Positions 44,538 through 53,310 of a stretch of DNA of 64,000 bases are shown piece by piece. Numbering within the stretch: position 1 is the stretch's first letter; each line of letters opens with the position of its first letter. This stretch comes from Martinezella rhizogenes. Lineage in GTDB: Bacteria > Pseudomonadota > Alphaproteobacteria > Rhizobiales > Rhizobiaceae. Location of the stretch: NCBI RefSeq assembly GCF_027460065.1, contig NZ_JAPYZZ010000010.1, forward strand, positions 117,402-181,401. The letters run 5' to 3'. The notes under the pieces are model-generated. The model was not told the DNA's origin and ran no database searches. It was given only the letters and a program-made list of their open reading frames with translations. The translations under genes were made by a program, and so were the position numbers.

Positions 44538-44575
44538 ATCTAAAATCTCCTTTTATTGCAGTCTATCGAGATTGT

Positions 44576-44588
44576 TTCCATTATGGAA
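44576..44588. promoter_or_regulatory. Palindrome before second IclR gene
   Basis: TTCCATTATGGAA (TTCCA-TTA-TGGAA), 40 bases before the IclR start. It is a candidate autoregulatory site; the arms are in the opposite order to the other IclR-type boxes. Confidence 0.4.
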
Positions 44589-44692
44589 TGGCCTTCCACA
44601 ACCGCCGTCTACTTTTGCAGGTGGCTGTCTGCCACGCCCACACGGATTTCCCCGTCGAAAAGCCCTCGCACTTCCATTCCCTTACACTCTTG

Positions 44693-44724
44693 AAATAAAT
44701 AGAAATAGATTCTAAAAAGAAAAA
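44693..44724. promoter_or_regulatory. IclR-type box before PfkB kinase gene
   Basis: A 32-base AT-rich element beginning AAATAAATAGAAATAGATTC, core AGAA-N5-TTCT (44701-44713), matching the element before the FG-GAP operon at 27 of 32 positions. It lies 140 bases before the kinase start and 155 before the IclR start. Confidence 0.55.
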
Positions 44725-44861
44725 TAATTCTGAAAATTGAAATTAGATCGGGTGGAATGGCTGCCGTAGACCTCCAGTCGATCAATGGAGCGTTTTATCG
44801 ATGCTGTGGAAAGTTGCAGGTTTCCGCGTCGCCATCGCGAAACAAGCTTAGGATTTAAAAA

Positions 44862-45740
44862 ATGATCGTTACGTTCGGGTCCATCAATGTCGATCTCATC
44901 TACCTGGTCGAGGAAATTCCTCAAGCGGGGCAGACAGTCCTGGCCCGAGGCTCTCGAACCGAGCCCGGAGGGAAGGGGGCGAACCAAGCGCTGGCAGCCG
45001 CTCGAGATGGCGCAAATGTCGCCATGGCGGGGGCGGTCGGCGACGACGCCATGGCTCCTATCGCCCTTCAGAATTTACGGGACGAAGTTGACGTCAGCCG
45101 GGTGGCGCGCTCAAGGCAATGCACGGGGTCTGCTGCGATAATGATCGACGCCAGCGGCCGCAACATGATTGCTGTTTCGGCAGGCGCCAACCTTGTTGCA
45201 CAATCCGACAATGTGGAAGATGAGCTTATCCAGAATGCCAGTTACGTCCTGATGCAGATGGAGAACGATGTTTCTGAGATCGAAAATCTTATCAGGCGCG
45301 TTTCCAAATGTTCTGCGAAATCGATCCTCAACCTCGCTCCGGCTTACCCGCTGGATCGCGAACTCCTTTCCTTGGTAGACATCGTAATCGTCAATGAAGA
45401 CGAAGCCGAAGCTCTTGCAGGGTGGGTTGGATGCGAGCCGGACGCGAAGTCCCTGTCTGACACTCTTAAGACCGGAATACTGCGCACTCTGGGAAGCGAG
45501 GGAGCCGAAGCTTCCATCAACGGCGAAGAGTTCCGCGTGTTGGCGCTGCCCATTGATGCGGTAGACACGACTGCGGCCGGCGATTGCTTTGTTGGAGTGC
45601 TTGCTTCCGCTCTCGATCGAGGCTTCTCTTTCGAGGCGGCAATGCGACGAGCGACAACAGCCGCCGCAATCGCTTGTTCCCGTCCGGGAAGCCAGTCGAG
45701 TATCCCTCACGTCACCGAGACAGATAGTTGGCTGACGTGA
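44862..45740 (+). CDS. PfkB-family sugar kinase (ribokinase-like)
   Basis: A 292-residue kinase. The N-terminal signature is MIVTFGSINVDLIYLVEEIP with the substrate loop PGGKGANQAL. The ATP site and catalytic aspartate are in DTTAAGDCFVGVLAS. It phosphorylates a pentose or related sugar with ATP in the cytoplasm. AGGA precedes the start. A box shared with the FG-GAP operon suggests it belongs to the same catabolic regulon. The precise sugar is not determined. Confidence 0.9.
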   Translation: MIVTFGSINVDLIYLVEEIPQAGQTVLARGSRTEPGGKGANQALAAARDGANVAMAGAVGDDAMAPIALQNLRDEVDVSRVARSRQCTGSAAIMIDASGRNMIAVSAGANLVAQSDNVEDELIQNASYVLMQMENDVSEIENLIRRVSKCSAKSILNLAPAYPLDRELLSLVDIVIVNEDEAEALAGWVGCEPDAKSLSDTLKTGILRTLGSEGAEASINGEEFRVLALPIDAVDTTAAGDCFVGVLASALDRGFSFEAAMRRATTAAAIACSRPGSQSSIPHVTETDSWLT

Positions 45741-45819
45741 GAAAGCTGCGAGAGCGGCCGCATGGCGCAGATAGAGGATGTGACTGGACACGGTACAGAA
45801 ACCCGGCGGACGGCAGGTC

Positions 45820-46392
45820 GTGAGCTATCCCGCATTTATCTTGGCCGTCTTCATTCTTCTTCTGAGCCCGGGGCCAACGAATACACTTATGGGGTTGGCA
45901 GCGGCACGAGACAGCTTCTGGCGCGTTCCGAAATTGTTACCTGCCGAGCTATCGGGCTATCTCACGACAATCCTTCCGCTTGCCTGGCTCGGGGACGAGC
46001 TAGTGAGCCGTTGGCCGGGAGCCGCTCTCATTTTAAAGGGCGTGGCGGCGACTTGGGTCATGTATCTCGCTGCAAATCTCTGGATAGCGGGAAATAATGA
46101 TATCAGATATGGCAGCGTCACCGCTCGGCGCATTTATTTGACGACGATGCTCAACCCCAAGGCCCTTGTAATCGGACTTGTTTTTTTACCTCGACCAGCA
46201 GCGCCGGATTTCTTGTCAAAGCTCATCCTTTTCACCGCTTTGGCGAGCATCGTTGCTATTATCTGGGCAATGGTCGGTGGGTTGATACAGGCCAGCGCAA
46301 AAAGCAGCAGGATCATATTAATCCAGCGGGTGGCGTCCGTGTGGCTTGTCATCCTCGCCTGTGGAGTCGCGTTGGAACTCTTTCGAGCCTAG
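45820..46392 (+). CDS. LysE/RhtB-family exporter
   Basis: A 190-residue membrane protein with five to six hydrophobic helices and the family's first-helix motif LLLSPGPTNTLMGLAAARD. It exports amino acids or related compounds. The start is a GTG (MSYPAFILAVFILLLSPGPT), 79 bases after the kinase stop. The middle is slightly shorter than usual (family about 205 residues). The following 46393-46649 region shows no credible gene. Confidence 0.82.
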   Translation: MSYPAFILAVFILLLSPGPTNTLMGLAAARDSFWRVPKLLPAELSGYLTTILPLAWLGDELVSRWPGAALILKGVAATWVMYLAANLWIAGNNDIRYGSVTARRIYLTTMLNPKALVIGLVFLPRPAAPDFLSKLILFTALASIVAIIWAMVGGLIQASAKSSRIILIQRVASVWLVILACGVALELFRA

Positions 46393-46649
46393 GGGCTTCG
46401 GAATGACGGCCGTGTGTGAAGCCGTTGTCCGGGGCATGCTGATGGCTGCATTCAGCGCGGCCTGTGACGGCGACATTCAGATATCGACGGCACATCCGTT
46501 CGCTCTCTTCAGCAGGCTGCAACGGCAAAAAGGGGCGGGATCATTGTCTCGGGTAGGACGGCTAGCATTTTGGGGAGCGAGATCGCTTCGGCGTGGCGGG
46601 TAAGGCCACACTCGTCTTCGGGGATATCTTTTTCCGCCCGATCAATCGC

Positions 46650-47522
46650 TCACTGGGCGACGATAGCGGGCTTCCGGTCCATCGCGAGATACCAAAAGAC
46701 GGCAGCCAAAACGACTGCGCCACCAATAAAAGCGGGCTGGGATATCTGTTCATCATAGAATAGCCATACCCAAACTGGCCCAAGCACGACGTCGAGCATA
46801 GAGAGCAATCCGGCCTCTCCTGATCCAATACGCCGGGACCCGTGGAGAAGAAGAATGTAGCCGATGCCCGTTGTCAACACGCCATAGAGCGCGCAAGCGA
46901 GAACCTGCTGTGGCGCCGGGATCGTAAATTGCATCTGCGGTAGTGAGATGCACAGACATGCAAAGGCTGCAAGGGCGGTCATCATTGTCGTGTCCATGTC
47001 GGGCACGCGCTTGGCGATAACTATCTGGGTGGCGCATCCTAGCGTCATAGCGAACGCGCACAAGATACCGAGGACATCCCCAGGCGATACTGCAGCGCCG
47101 ACCGAGATTGTCACGCCGACAAACGCCAAACAGCCAGCGGCCGCGAAACGATAAGTCACACGATCCTTGAGCCACAAAAAGGCGATGGCAGTCGCCAAAA
47201 AAGGCAAGGTTGCATAGATCGTCATGACGTTGGCGACTGTCGTCAATTGAAGGGACGCAATATAGGTGATGGCAGCGATCGCGGAAACCCCGGAGGCTGC
47301 GACACCGGGCATCCCGTAGCTACCCAGCCGCGTCCGCCTGCTTATTCTTTTCTGGACGATCAGGAAGACTCCAAGAGTAACGATGGAGAAGGCTGACCGC
47401 CATGCGACCATAGACCAGAGGTCCATGTCGGCCATGCGCACGAATAGACCCGCTGTACTCCACAAAAACGCCGAAGCGACAACCAGATATATTCCTGTCC
47501 GGCGCTCTTGTGATAAAATCAT
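46650..47522 (-). CDS. EamA/DMT-family transporter
   Basis: A 290-residue drug/metabolite transporter with two EamA repeats and about ten helices (repeat 1 from IYLVVASAFLWSTAGLFVRM, repeat 2 from VLGILCAFAMTLGCATQIVI). It exports a metabolite or drug. The ATG 47522 has GGAG 9 bases upstream and is preferred over 47552/47558. It is divergent from the TetR gene at 47582 with an operator between, so its expression is probably induced by the TetR ligand. Confidence 0.85.
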   Translation of the reverse strand: MILSQERRTGIYLVVASAFLWSTAGLFVRMADMDLWSMVAWRSAFSIVTLGVFLIVQKRISRRTRLGSYGMPGVAASGVSAIAAITYIASLQLTTVANVMTIYATLPFLATAIAFLWLKDRVTYRFAAAGCLAFVGVTISVGAAVSPGDVLGILCAFAMTLGCATQIVIAKRVPDMDTTMMTALAAFACLCISLPQMQFTIPAPQQVLACALYGVLTTGIGYILLLHGSRRIGSGEAGLLSMLDVVLGPVWVWLFYDEQISQPAFIGGAVVLAAVFWYLAMDRKPAIVAQ

Positions 47523-47563
47523 GATAAATTGCTCCGGACAGGTGTTGTGCATATTCAATCTTA

Positions 47564-47578
47564 TAGACGATCGGTCTA
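47564..47578. promoter_or_regulatory. TetR operator between EamA and TetR genes
   Basis: TAGACGATCGGTCTA has arms TAGAC/GTCTA and resembles the TAGACC-N4-GGTCTA sites of NemR/AcuR-type repressors with one base missing. It ends 3 bases before the TetR start. Confidence 0.6.
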
Positions 47579-47581
47579 GTC

Positions 47582-48187
47582 ATGAATATTCCATTAACGA
47601 CGCGAACGCGTCTCATTTCCGAAGGCTTGCGACAATTGCTTGCTCATGGGTACGACGGAGTGGGGATTGGGCCGATCCTAAAAGCCGTCGATGTTCCGAA
47701 AGGATCGTTCTACTACTTCTTTCAGAGCAAGGACGATTTCGTAGTCGCGATCATCGAGGCCTATGAGGCCAAGTACAGCGTCATCAGGAAAACGCTCTTC
47801 TCGGACTTGTCACGCCGCCCGCTTGCCCGTCTCGACGCTTATTTCGAGATGCTTGAGCGTGAACTTATAGAAGAAGCACCCTATGCAGGGTGCCTCTATG
47901 GGGTAGTGGCCCAAACAGCAGCAGCCAGGAGCGCCTTTGTACTCGACGCGCTGGCAACCTCATTTGATCGCTGGGAACGAAGCATTGTCGAACTGCTGAC
48001 CGTTGCCCAACGGGAAGGCGACCTTGCCAAAGGGGAGGATATAGCCGATCTAGCTGCGGTCATCGTCGAGGCCTACGAAGGAGCACTCATCCGGGTGAAG
48101 GTAAAGGGCGACGTGTCAGCATTCACACGCTTCCGTAGCAAGGGTCTCCGGCGATTATTAGGTCGCACCAAGCCAGCGTTCTCTTAA
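47582..48187 (+). CDS. TetR-family regulator (AcuR/NemR-like)
   Basis: A 201-residue repressor: HTH GYDGVGIGPILKAVDVPKGSFYYFFQSKDD (the VPKGSFYxxF recognition helix is characteristic of the NemR/AcuR branch). Sensor-domain cysteine in APYAGCLYG lies where this branch carries a redox or electrophile-sensitive cysteine (inference). It is divergent from the EamA exporter. The 255 bases after it hold no gene. Confidence 0.88.
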   Translation: MNIPLTTRTRLISEGLRQLLAHGYDGVGIGPILKAVDVPKGSFYYFFQSKDDFVVAIIEAYEAKYSVIRKTLFSDLSRRPLARLDAYFEMLERELIEEAPYAGCLYGVVAQTAAARSAFVLDALATSFDRWERSIVELLTVAQREGDLAKGEDIADLAAVIVEAYEGALIRVKVKGDVSAFTRFRSKGLRRLLGRTKPAFS

Positions 48188-48441
48188 GGCGACCATAGCT
48201 TGGACATGGAGGGCGGGCTTTTGGCACGATCCTTGACTGATTTTCCGGTAAGACAGAAAATCTAGGTGTGTTTCGATGGTTTGAAGTCGATCAGACTTCC
48301 GCTGGAACTGCCACGTCATAAATACCGGTGCATAAACCTTGTCACTGATAAATCCTGTGCCGTCTAAGTCTAATGCGACGGAAACACTGCAGACCAAAGA
48401 TCAGCCGATATGTTTAGCGTAGAGCCAGCGCGTGCGATGAA

Positions 48442-49353
48442 TCAGATCGCTTCAGCCTCAGTTTTGATCCAGTCAATGAAGGCGTTAACCTCGCCTCTTT
48501 CGATTGCACTACGCGTTGTCACCGCGTCATAGCCGAGGTCGATGCGCAGACTTTGCGGCACGGCGCGGACCAGCAACCCCGCTGAAACAAGATCAGCAAG
48601 AACCGGTCCACTTCCAAGCACGACCCCCTGACCGGCGATAGCAGCCTGAACCGCCAGATTATAATCACTGAATCGCAAGCCGTTGCGAGGCTCTACGCCT
48701 GACGTCCCAATTTGCTCAAGCCATACAGCCCAATCCATCCAGGCCCGTGTAGCAGTTGCCCAGCCAAGAGCGGAGGTCTCCCAATGGATGAACCTGCAAC
48801 CTGCAAGATCGTTTGGTGCGGCCAGCCCTTTAGCGATCTGAGGACTGCAAAAGGCGCACAATTCCTCATCGAACAGTCGGTGGGCGACGACCTTGTCATC
48901 CGCCCCTGCGCCAAAGCGGATGGCGATATCGGCATCGCCTCGAGCCAGATCAGCCAAATACGCAGAGGAATCGATCAGCACATCGATGTCAGGCTCGCGA
49001 ACACGGAAGCGCTCGAGCCTAGGCATAAGCCAGGCGGTGGCAAAGGACGGCTCGGCCGATACAACAAGCCGCCGCCGTCCGCCCTCGGCGCGCATGCGCC
49101 GGACAGCTTCGACCAGATGGTCGAAACCAATTGCAAGTCCGTCCCGTCCCACAGCACCGCCCGCCGTCAGCCGCAGACCACGCCCGGCGCGTTCGATCAG
49201 GGACAGCCCGAGCGTCTCCTCGAGCTTGCGTACCAATTGCTTCACGGCAGCCGGCGTGACGTGCAGTTCTGCCGCCGCGCGAGCAAAGCTCAGGTGTCGG
49301 GCAGTCGCCTCGAAGGCGCGCAGGGCATTCATGGACGGCAACCAGTCAGACAT
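48442..49353 (-). CDS. LysR-family regulator (GcvA-like)
   Basis: A 303-residue LysR protein: N-terminal winged HTH in MNALRAFEATARHLSFARAA and AVKQLVRKLEETLGLSLIER, followed by a substrate-binding-type effector domain. The LPSMNALRAFEATARHLSF start is that of the GcvA group. It normally regulates a divergent gene, but the sequence upstream (49354-49936) holds only fragments, so its original target may be lost. Confidence 0.88.
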   Translation of the reverse strand: MSDWLPSMNALRAFEATARHLSFARAAAELHVTPAAVKQLVRKLEETLGLSLIERAGRGLRLTAGGAVGRDGLAIGFDHLVEAVRRMRAEGGRRRLVVSAEPSFATAWLMPRLERFRVREPDIDVLIDSSAYLADLARGDADIAIRFGAGADDKVVAHRLFDEELCAFCSPQIAKGLAAPNDLAGCRFIHWETSALGWATATRAWMDWAVWLEQIGTSGVEPRNGLRFSDYNLAVQAAIAGQGVVLGSGPVLADLVSAGLLVRAVPQSLRIDLGYDAVTTRSAIERGEVNAFIDWIKTEAEAI

Positions 49354-49936
49354 GAAGTCAGATTATCTAACTTTATACGACGGATCAAATGCTTTGCAAG
49401 CATGCGAATCAATCCGTAGCATGTCAGAAAATCTTACATCTGACTTAAAGGCTCCCCAATGAGCGGCTCCAACCATTTTGATCCCATGACACCATTCGTG
49501 TCCGTGCACGCCGATTTGAACAGTCGCCTTTCCGGCACCTGTGAGAGACGCCCGAAACCCTCATTGGTTATGCCCGCATGGCGACAGCAGATGAATGGTC
49601 CGGATGAAACCTCGTCATTAGGTCGGACACAGTGACCGGGATACTATGCAAGATCACGGGCCAGCCGCTCTGCGACGCGGACAAACGCATCCCCCGTGGG
49701 CTCGACAGGACCATTCCGTGATCGCCAGCTAGGGCGGATCGCCGGGTATGAACTCGCGGTCTATCGGTCGCAACCTGTCGCTTCAAGTGATGAACCACCT
49801 CATCAATGACTGGTGCCCGGCCCATGATGTCGCGCGCCTGCGCCTCATCGAAATTCGACCTTGCCTCACCGCGCCTGCCGCCTCTTGTCGCGGACGACTT
49901 ACACGAACGTTACCAAGCACCCTCGACGAGTTGCCA
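49354..49936. other. Gap with short fragments
   Basis: A 56-codon open frame (ATG at 49459, MSGSNHFDPMTPFVSVHADL) with an AAAGG before it is not recognisable and may be the truncated start of the gene once divergent from lysR. A separate relic of a site-specific recombinase lies at 49545-49607. Nothing else is supported. Confidence 0.4.
49545..49607 (+). pseudogene. Resolvase/invertase N-terminal relic
   Basis: The plus frame reads ETPETLIGYARMATADEWSG then stops. LIGYARxxTxD is the start of serine recombinases (catalytic serine normally in the following residues). Only about 20 codons remain. Confidence 0.4.
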
Positions 49937-51115
49937 ATGACCTTTCAAGCCAACAACAGCCCAATCGCCACACATGCGTCCATCCGTGCCGGTCGTCCCG
50001 AACAGTGGGGGACCCGAGCCATGTATCTGGCGGTAGGCCTTGCAATGGCGGCCTGGGCGCCGCTCGTACCGTTCGCGAAGGCGCGAACCGCAATTGACGA
50101 AGGAACCTTGGGCCTCGTCCTTCTTTGCCTCGGGCTAGGCTCCATCGTGGCGATGCCGCTTACGGGACTTTTGGCAAGCCGCTTCGGGTGTCGGGCGGTG
50201 CTCGTAACATCCTCGCTCGCCGTCGCCCTGATCCTGCCGACGCTAGCACTCTCGAACGACGTCGTGACGCTTGCGATTTCGCTGACGATCTTCGGCGCGA
50301 GCCTCGGCACTCTTGACGTTGCAACCAACATCCAGGCGGTGATGGTCGAGAAGGACAGCGGCCGCAATATGATGTCGGGCTTCTATGGAATATTCAGCCT
50401 CGGAGGCATTCTCGGCGCGGGTGGGGTAAGCCTGCTTATGCATATAGGGTTTGAGCCTCTATATGCGACGCTTGTCATTAGCGGGACTGTGGTTTCCCTC
50501 GTTGTCGTATCGCGTCGGTTTCTTCTCTCCTGCGTCAATCGGGACGCAGATGGCGCCCCGCACTTCATTATGCCGAACGGGGTCGTCATCGTTATCGGCT
50601 TCTTGTGCTTTATTCTGTTCCTCGCTGAAGGCGCAGTACTCGAATGGAGCGCGCTCTTCATGATCGAGACACATGGCCTTGATCCCGCCATTGCGGGCTT
50701 CGGCTACACGGCTTTTGCGAGTGCAATGACTATCGGCCGGTTGACCGGTGATGGGATCGTGAAGGTCGTCGGTGGAACTCTGATCTTTGTAATCGGTAGT
50801 TTCGTCAGCGCCGCAGGCTTTATCCTGGCCGTGTTCGCGCCGATACAACTTCTCGCGCTGGCTGGTTTTTTCCTGGTCGGGCTGGGAGCATCAAATATTG
50901 TACCTGTCCTCTATACAGCTGCGGGAGCACAGAAGCACATGCCGGCCAGCCTCGCCATCGCCAGCATTACCACGATCGGCTACAGTGGCATCCTGATGGG
51001 GCCGGCGGCGATAGGCGGTGTGGCGCATATGTCAGGCCTTGATACAGCGCTGCTTATAGTCGCTGCTTTGCTTGTGTTCGTTGCGGCGCTTGGACCTCGA
51101 ACGTTGCGTCAGTGA
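49937..51115 (+). CDS. MFS transporter
   Basis: A 392-residue major-facilitator protein with about twelve helices; the cytoplasmic loop motif between helices 2 and 3 is visible as MPLTGLLASRFGCRAVL. It resembles the fucose/sugar or multidrug permease-type MFS that carry SGFYGIFSLGGILGAGG. The ATG 49937 (MTFQANNSPIATHASI) is chosen over 49748, because the longer part is polar and without a ribosome site. It may export or import a metabolite; the partner regulator is not clear. Confidence 0.83.
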   Translation: MTFQANNSPIATHASIRAGRPEQWGTRAMYLAVGLAMAAWAPLVPFAKARTAIDEGTLGLVLLCLGLGSIVAMPLTGLLASRFGCRAVLVTSSLAVALILPTLALSNDVVTLAISLTIFGASLGTLDVATNIQAVMVEKDSGRNMMSGFYGIFSLGGILGAGGVSLLMHIGFEPLYATLVISGTVVSLVVVSRRFLLSCVNRDADGAPHFIMPNGVVIVIGFLCFILFLAEGAVLEWSALFMIETHGLDPAIAGFGYTAFASAMTIGRLTGDGIVKVVGGTLIFVIGSFVSAAGFILAVFAPIQLLALAGFFLVGLGASNIVPVLYTAAGAQKHMPASLAIASITTIGYSGILMGPAAIGGVAHMSGLDTALLIVAALLVFVAALGPRTLRQ

Positions 51116-51350
51116 GCGCAGATATTCTGCACTCAAGCAACATCGGTTACGCCAGCCTGAGGACGCGTTTTCCGTAATTCCTAAGCTTGCCCTGTCACAT
51201 GAAAAGTGGTCACGGCGCTCACTCTCTGCGCAAAGGCGGAGGACCCGGTCAATACCGTGAAGCCCTTCAGACGGACGCGCCCCAATAGTACAAAGCTTGG
51301 CGCGAAGGCGTCCGCATCAAACAGTCGCTTATATGAGCAGATCAGGCTGT

Positions 51351-51752
51351 CTACCTCGTTTTGGTTGTGCAGTATCTCGCAATGTTCCAAGCTCCATCAG
51401 CCGATTTCCGGAGCAGGAACAGCTCTTCATATGTCGCGGGCGCGACCTCGCCAGTTGCCTTGATGGTTTCAGTGCCATTGGTCGCACTGCGGACAAACGC
51501 CCAGTCAGCGCTGGTTTGCACGACCTCTTTGATTTCATAGGCCATATTGAAATCAATTTTCTCGAACACGCCGGGGTAAACCTTTGCGAGCTCCACTTTG
51601 CCTGTGGACGAAGGCCTGCCGGGACCCATTAAGACACCGTCATCGGCATATGTTGCTATAACGCCTGCAACGTCCTCGCGGTTGAACGCGGTCAAGTAAG
51701 AAACTGCGGTCGCTTCGATTGCTGCCAATTCTTTGTTCAGTGTTTCACTCAT
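51351..51752 (-). CDS. NTF2-like (SgcJ/SnoaL/DUF4440-type) protein
   Basis: A 133-residue single-domain alpha+beta-barrel protein (MSETLNKELAAIEATAVSYL, then NREDVAGVIATYADDGVLMG, WNIARYC at the end). Members are ketosteroid-isomerase-fold proteins with catalytic or ligand-binding roles, not assignable here. It is transcribed toward the left and follows the NAD(P)-binding gene. RBS AAGGAG lies before the start. Confidence 0.78.
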   Translation of the reverse strand: MSETLNKELAAIEATAVSYLTAFNREDVAGVIATYADDGVLMGPGRPSSTGKVELAKVYPGVFEKIDFNMAYEIKEVVQTSADWAFVRSATNGTETIKATGEVAPATYEELFLLRKSADGAWNIARYCTTKTR

Positions 51753-51923
51753 GATCTTCTCCTTCGGTAGCTACGCCGTTTGGTTGGGTTGAAATAGTGG
51801 TTCTTTAAACTTGGGTTGACACCCTCGGAAAGGCCAAGGGGACGGTGTCCGCCGCCTATTGCCTGATCGCTAGGATCTGCTCTTGCAAGGCGTTAGTGGA
51901 CACCTGATTTGCCTCAACAAATG

Positions 51924-52513
51924 TCAAGGTTTTAGGGTTAGGTTCAGGCCCTGCAGATCTTCGCCAAACTGTTGCAGCCGACCGCCTTCCTGGATTGCAC
52001 CAAGATCGACTGTCGCGTAGCAAAGTTGGACAATGAGGTCGGAGACCGGTTTGCGTGCTGACGCATCGTTACCAGATACAAAATGACCCTTCGGCCTCCC
52101 GCTTCTGTCGGATTTTCCAGCAGGGCGGTAGGAAGGGTACTAAAGGCCTTTACGGCCCGTGTACCTGGCAAGGTCTCGGCTATGATGTCCGATGCAAGTC
52201 TACCGTCCAGGTCTGCTGGACTGAAATCACTAAAGTTGATCGCGTTGGTCGCATCGATCACCGTGCGACCAGCCCAGTCGATCTCTCCTGCAAGTTCAGG
52301 CACCGTCGCATGAAGGACGGTCAAGATAATCGCATCGACTTCTAATGCTTCAGGCAAATCGACCGCCCGCACATGAGGGCCGAGTTCTTGCACAAGCGCG
52401 CGCAACGAGGACGCACCACGGCTGTTGGTGATCGACACGTCAATTCCACTGGCGGCGAAACGTCGTGTCAAGACCGATTCGATGGGACCTGACCCGATAA
52501 CAGAAATGCTCAT
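51924..52513 (-). pseudogene. NAD(P)-binding F420-reductase-like protein with a frameshift
   Basis: The first frame encodes MSISVIGSGPIESVLTRRFA, TVIDATNAINFSD and FSTLPTALLENPTEAGGRRV, a small Rossmann-fold dinucleotide-binding protein resembling F420-dependent NADP reductases. After a run of four A at 52080-52083 (TTTT on the coding strand) that frame becomes meaningless, while the next frame continues exactly as expected: VSGNDASARKPVSDLIVQL, then ATVDLGAIQEGGRLQQFGED to a TGA at 51924. One missing T in that homopolymer explains it. It may be a true mutation or a sequencing error. It lies downstream of the Rrf2 gene on the same strand. Confidence 0.75.
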
Positions 52514-52573
52514 TAACTGATTCCCTCAAAAGCTAGTGTGCCATTGACATGATTACATTTATAAGCAGCATTT

Positions 52574-53056
52574 TTAGCTTGAGATCGCAAAATCACCCCG
52601 GCGGGCTATCTCCGCGGCTACATCCGCAATAGTCACGCTGCCCAACTCGGCCTCTAATGCTGCCTGTGCCTTATCCAGCGTTGGGCGCAACACGTTCTGG
52701 ATATTTTTCCCAACTACGCACACGCTACTCGGCGACGAACGATGCATGGAAAAGAACTCACTGTCCTCCACTGCGCGATAAACATCCACCAAGGTGATGT
52801 GGGAGGCCTTTTTAGCAAGTAGCGCCCCGCCACCTGCGCCGAGTTGAGCTGTTGTGAAGCCAGCGTTAGCCAGCGCCGACAATAAAGATCTGATTACGGT
52901 TGGATTGGTGTTTGCGCTGAATGCCAGATCCTCGGAACGCACGGGGCGCCTCTCGTGGATCGCCAAGATCGCGAGAGTGTGAACGGCCACGACGAATCGA
53001 GTGCTAGTGGGCAATACTTTACTTTCTAAGGAAGTATGAATGCGACATACATACAT
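52574..53056 (-). CDS. Rrf2-family regulator (YwnA-like, no Fe-S cysteines)
   Basis: A 160-residue winged-helix regulator: TRFVVAVHTLAILAIHERRP, RSEDLAFSANTNPTVIRSLL and the AGFTTAQLGAGGGALLAKKA wing. The three-cysteine cluster of IscR/NsrR/RirA is missing (only one Cys), so it senses something else, as YwnA-type members do. It is next to a NAD(P)-binding gene, a pairing often seen for this branch. The start is uncertain: ATG 53056 is the longest, but a TTG at 53017 would begin the protein at the usual PTSTRFVVAVH. Confidence 0.82.
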   Translation of the reverse strand: MYVCRIHTSLESKVLPTSTRFVVAVHTLAILAIHERRPVRSEDLAFSANTNPTVIRSLLSALANAGFTTAQLGAGGGALLAKKASHITLVDVYRAVEDSEFFSMHRSSPSSVCVVGKNIQNVLRPTLDKAQAALEAELGSVTIADVAAEIARRGDFAISS

Positions 53057-53085
53057 ATTATTCTGCTGTCAATCGTTTTCAGGCG

Positions 53086-53193
53086 CAAAAGGGCCTGCGG
53101 CGTAAGCTGATGGCAGCGTGCCGCGATCGCTGCGCTGAACAGCTGCTCGCTAGCGGGCAGCCTGCGCCGGCCCTGTCTATCTTCGGTTTCAAT
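53086..53193 (-). pseudogene. Relic of a TetR repressor gene (HTH deleted), divergent from RND pump 2
   Basis: From 53193 the minus strand reads ETEDRQGRRRLPASE then LFSAAIAARCHQLTPQALL. The intact TetR at 59258 reads VTENSQSRRGRPANE, then after about 46 more residues LFGAAFAARCHQLIPQVLF. The relic therefore aligns with both flanks but lacks the whole DNA-binding helix-turn-helix, its start codon is ATT instead of ATG, and its C-terminal three-fifths are gone, replaced by the Rrf2 region. The sequence upstream of its start (AAGGAC site and TTGACA element) still matches that of the intact gene. Confidence 0.8.
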
Positions 53194-53204
53194 AATTACG
53201 GTCC

Positions 53205-53247
53205 TTGACAGTATCCCAATTATTAAATTATGATACTATATAGTATC
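53205..53247 (+). promoter_or_regulatory. Promoter/operator of RND pump 2
   Basis: TTGACA (53205-53210) and TATGAT (53229-53234), 18 bases apart, form a good promoter. GTATC (53211-53215) and GATAC (53232-53236) make an inverted repeat with 16 bases between, overlapping it. A perfect 16-bp palindrome GATACTATATAGTATC spans 53232-53247. The GTATC-N16-GATAC arrangement recurs at 59276-59301. Confidence 0.65.
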
Positions 53248-53310
53248 CAAAAATATGAGGGACGATGGGTGGGTTTCAACCATGTCCTCTGCTCAAGAAA
53301 AGATCGTAAA

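Noticed and set aside
46393..46649. 85-codon frame at 46346-46603
   Set aside because: No ribosome site or known domain, and it starts inside the LysE gene; I treat it as chance.
48188..48441. 79-codon minus frame between TetR and LysR genes
   Set aside because: No ribosome site and no recognisable motif; it overlaps the end of the TetR gene.
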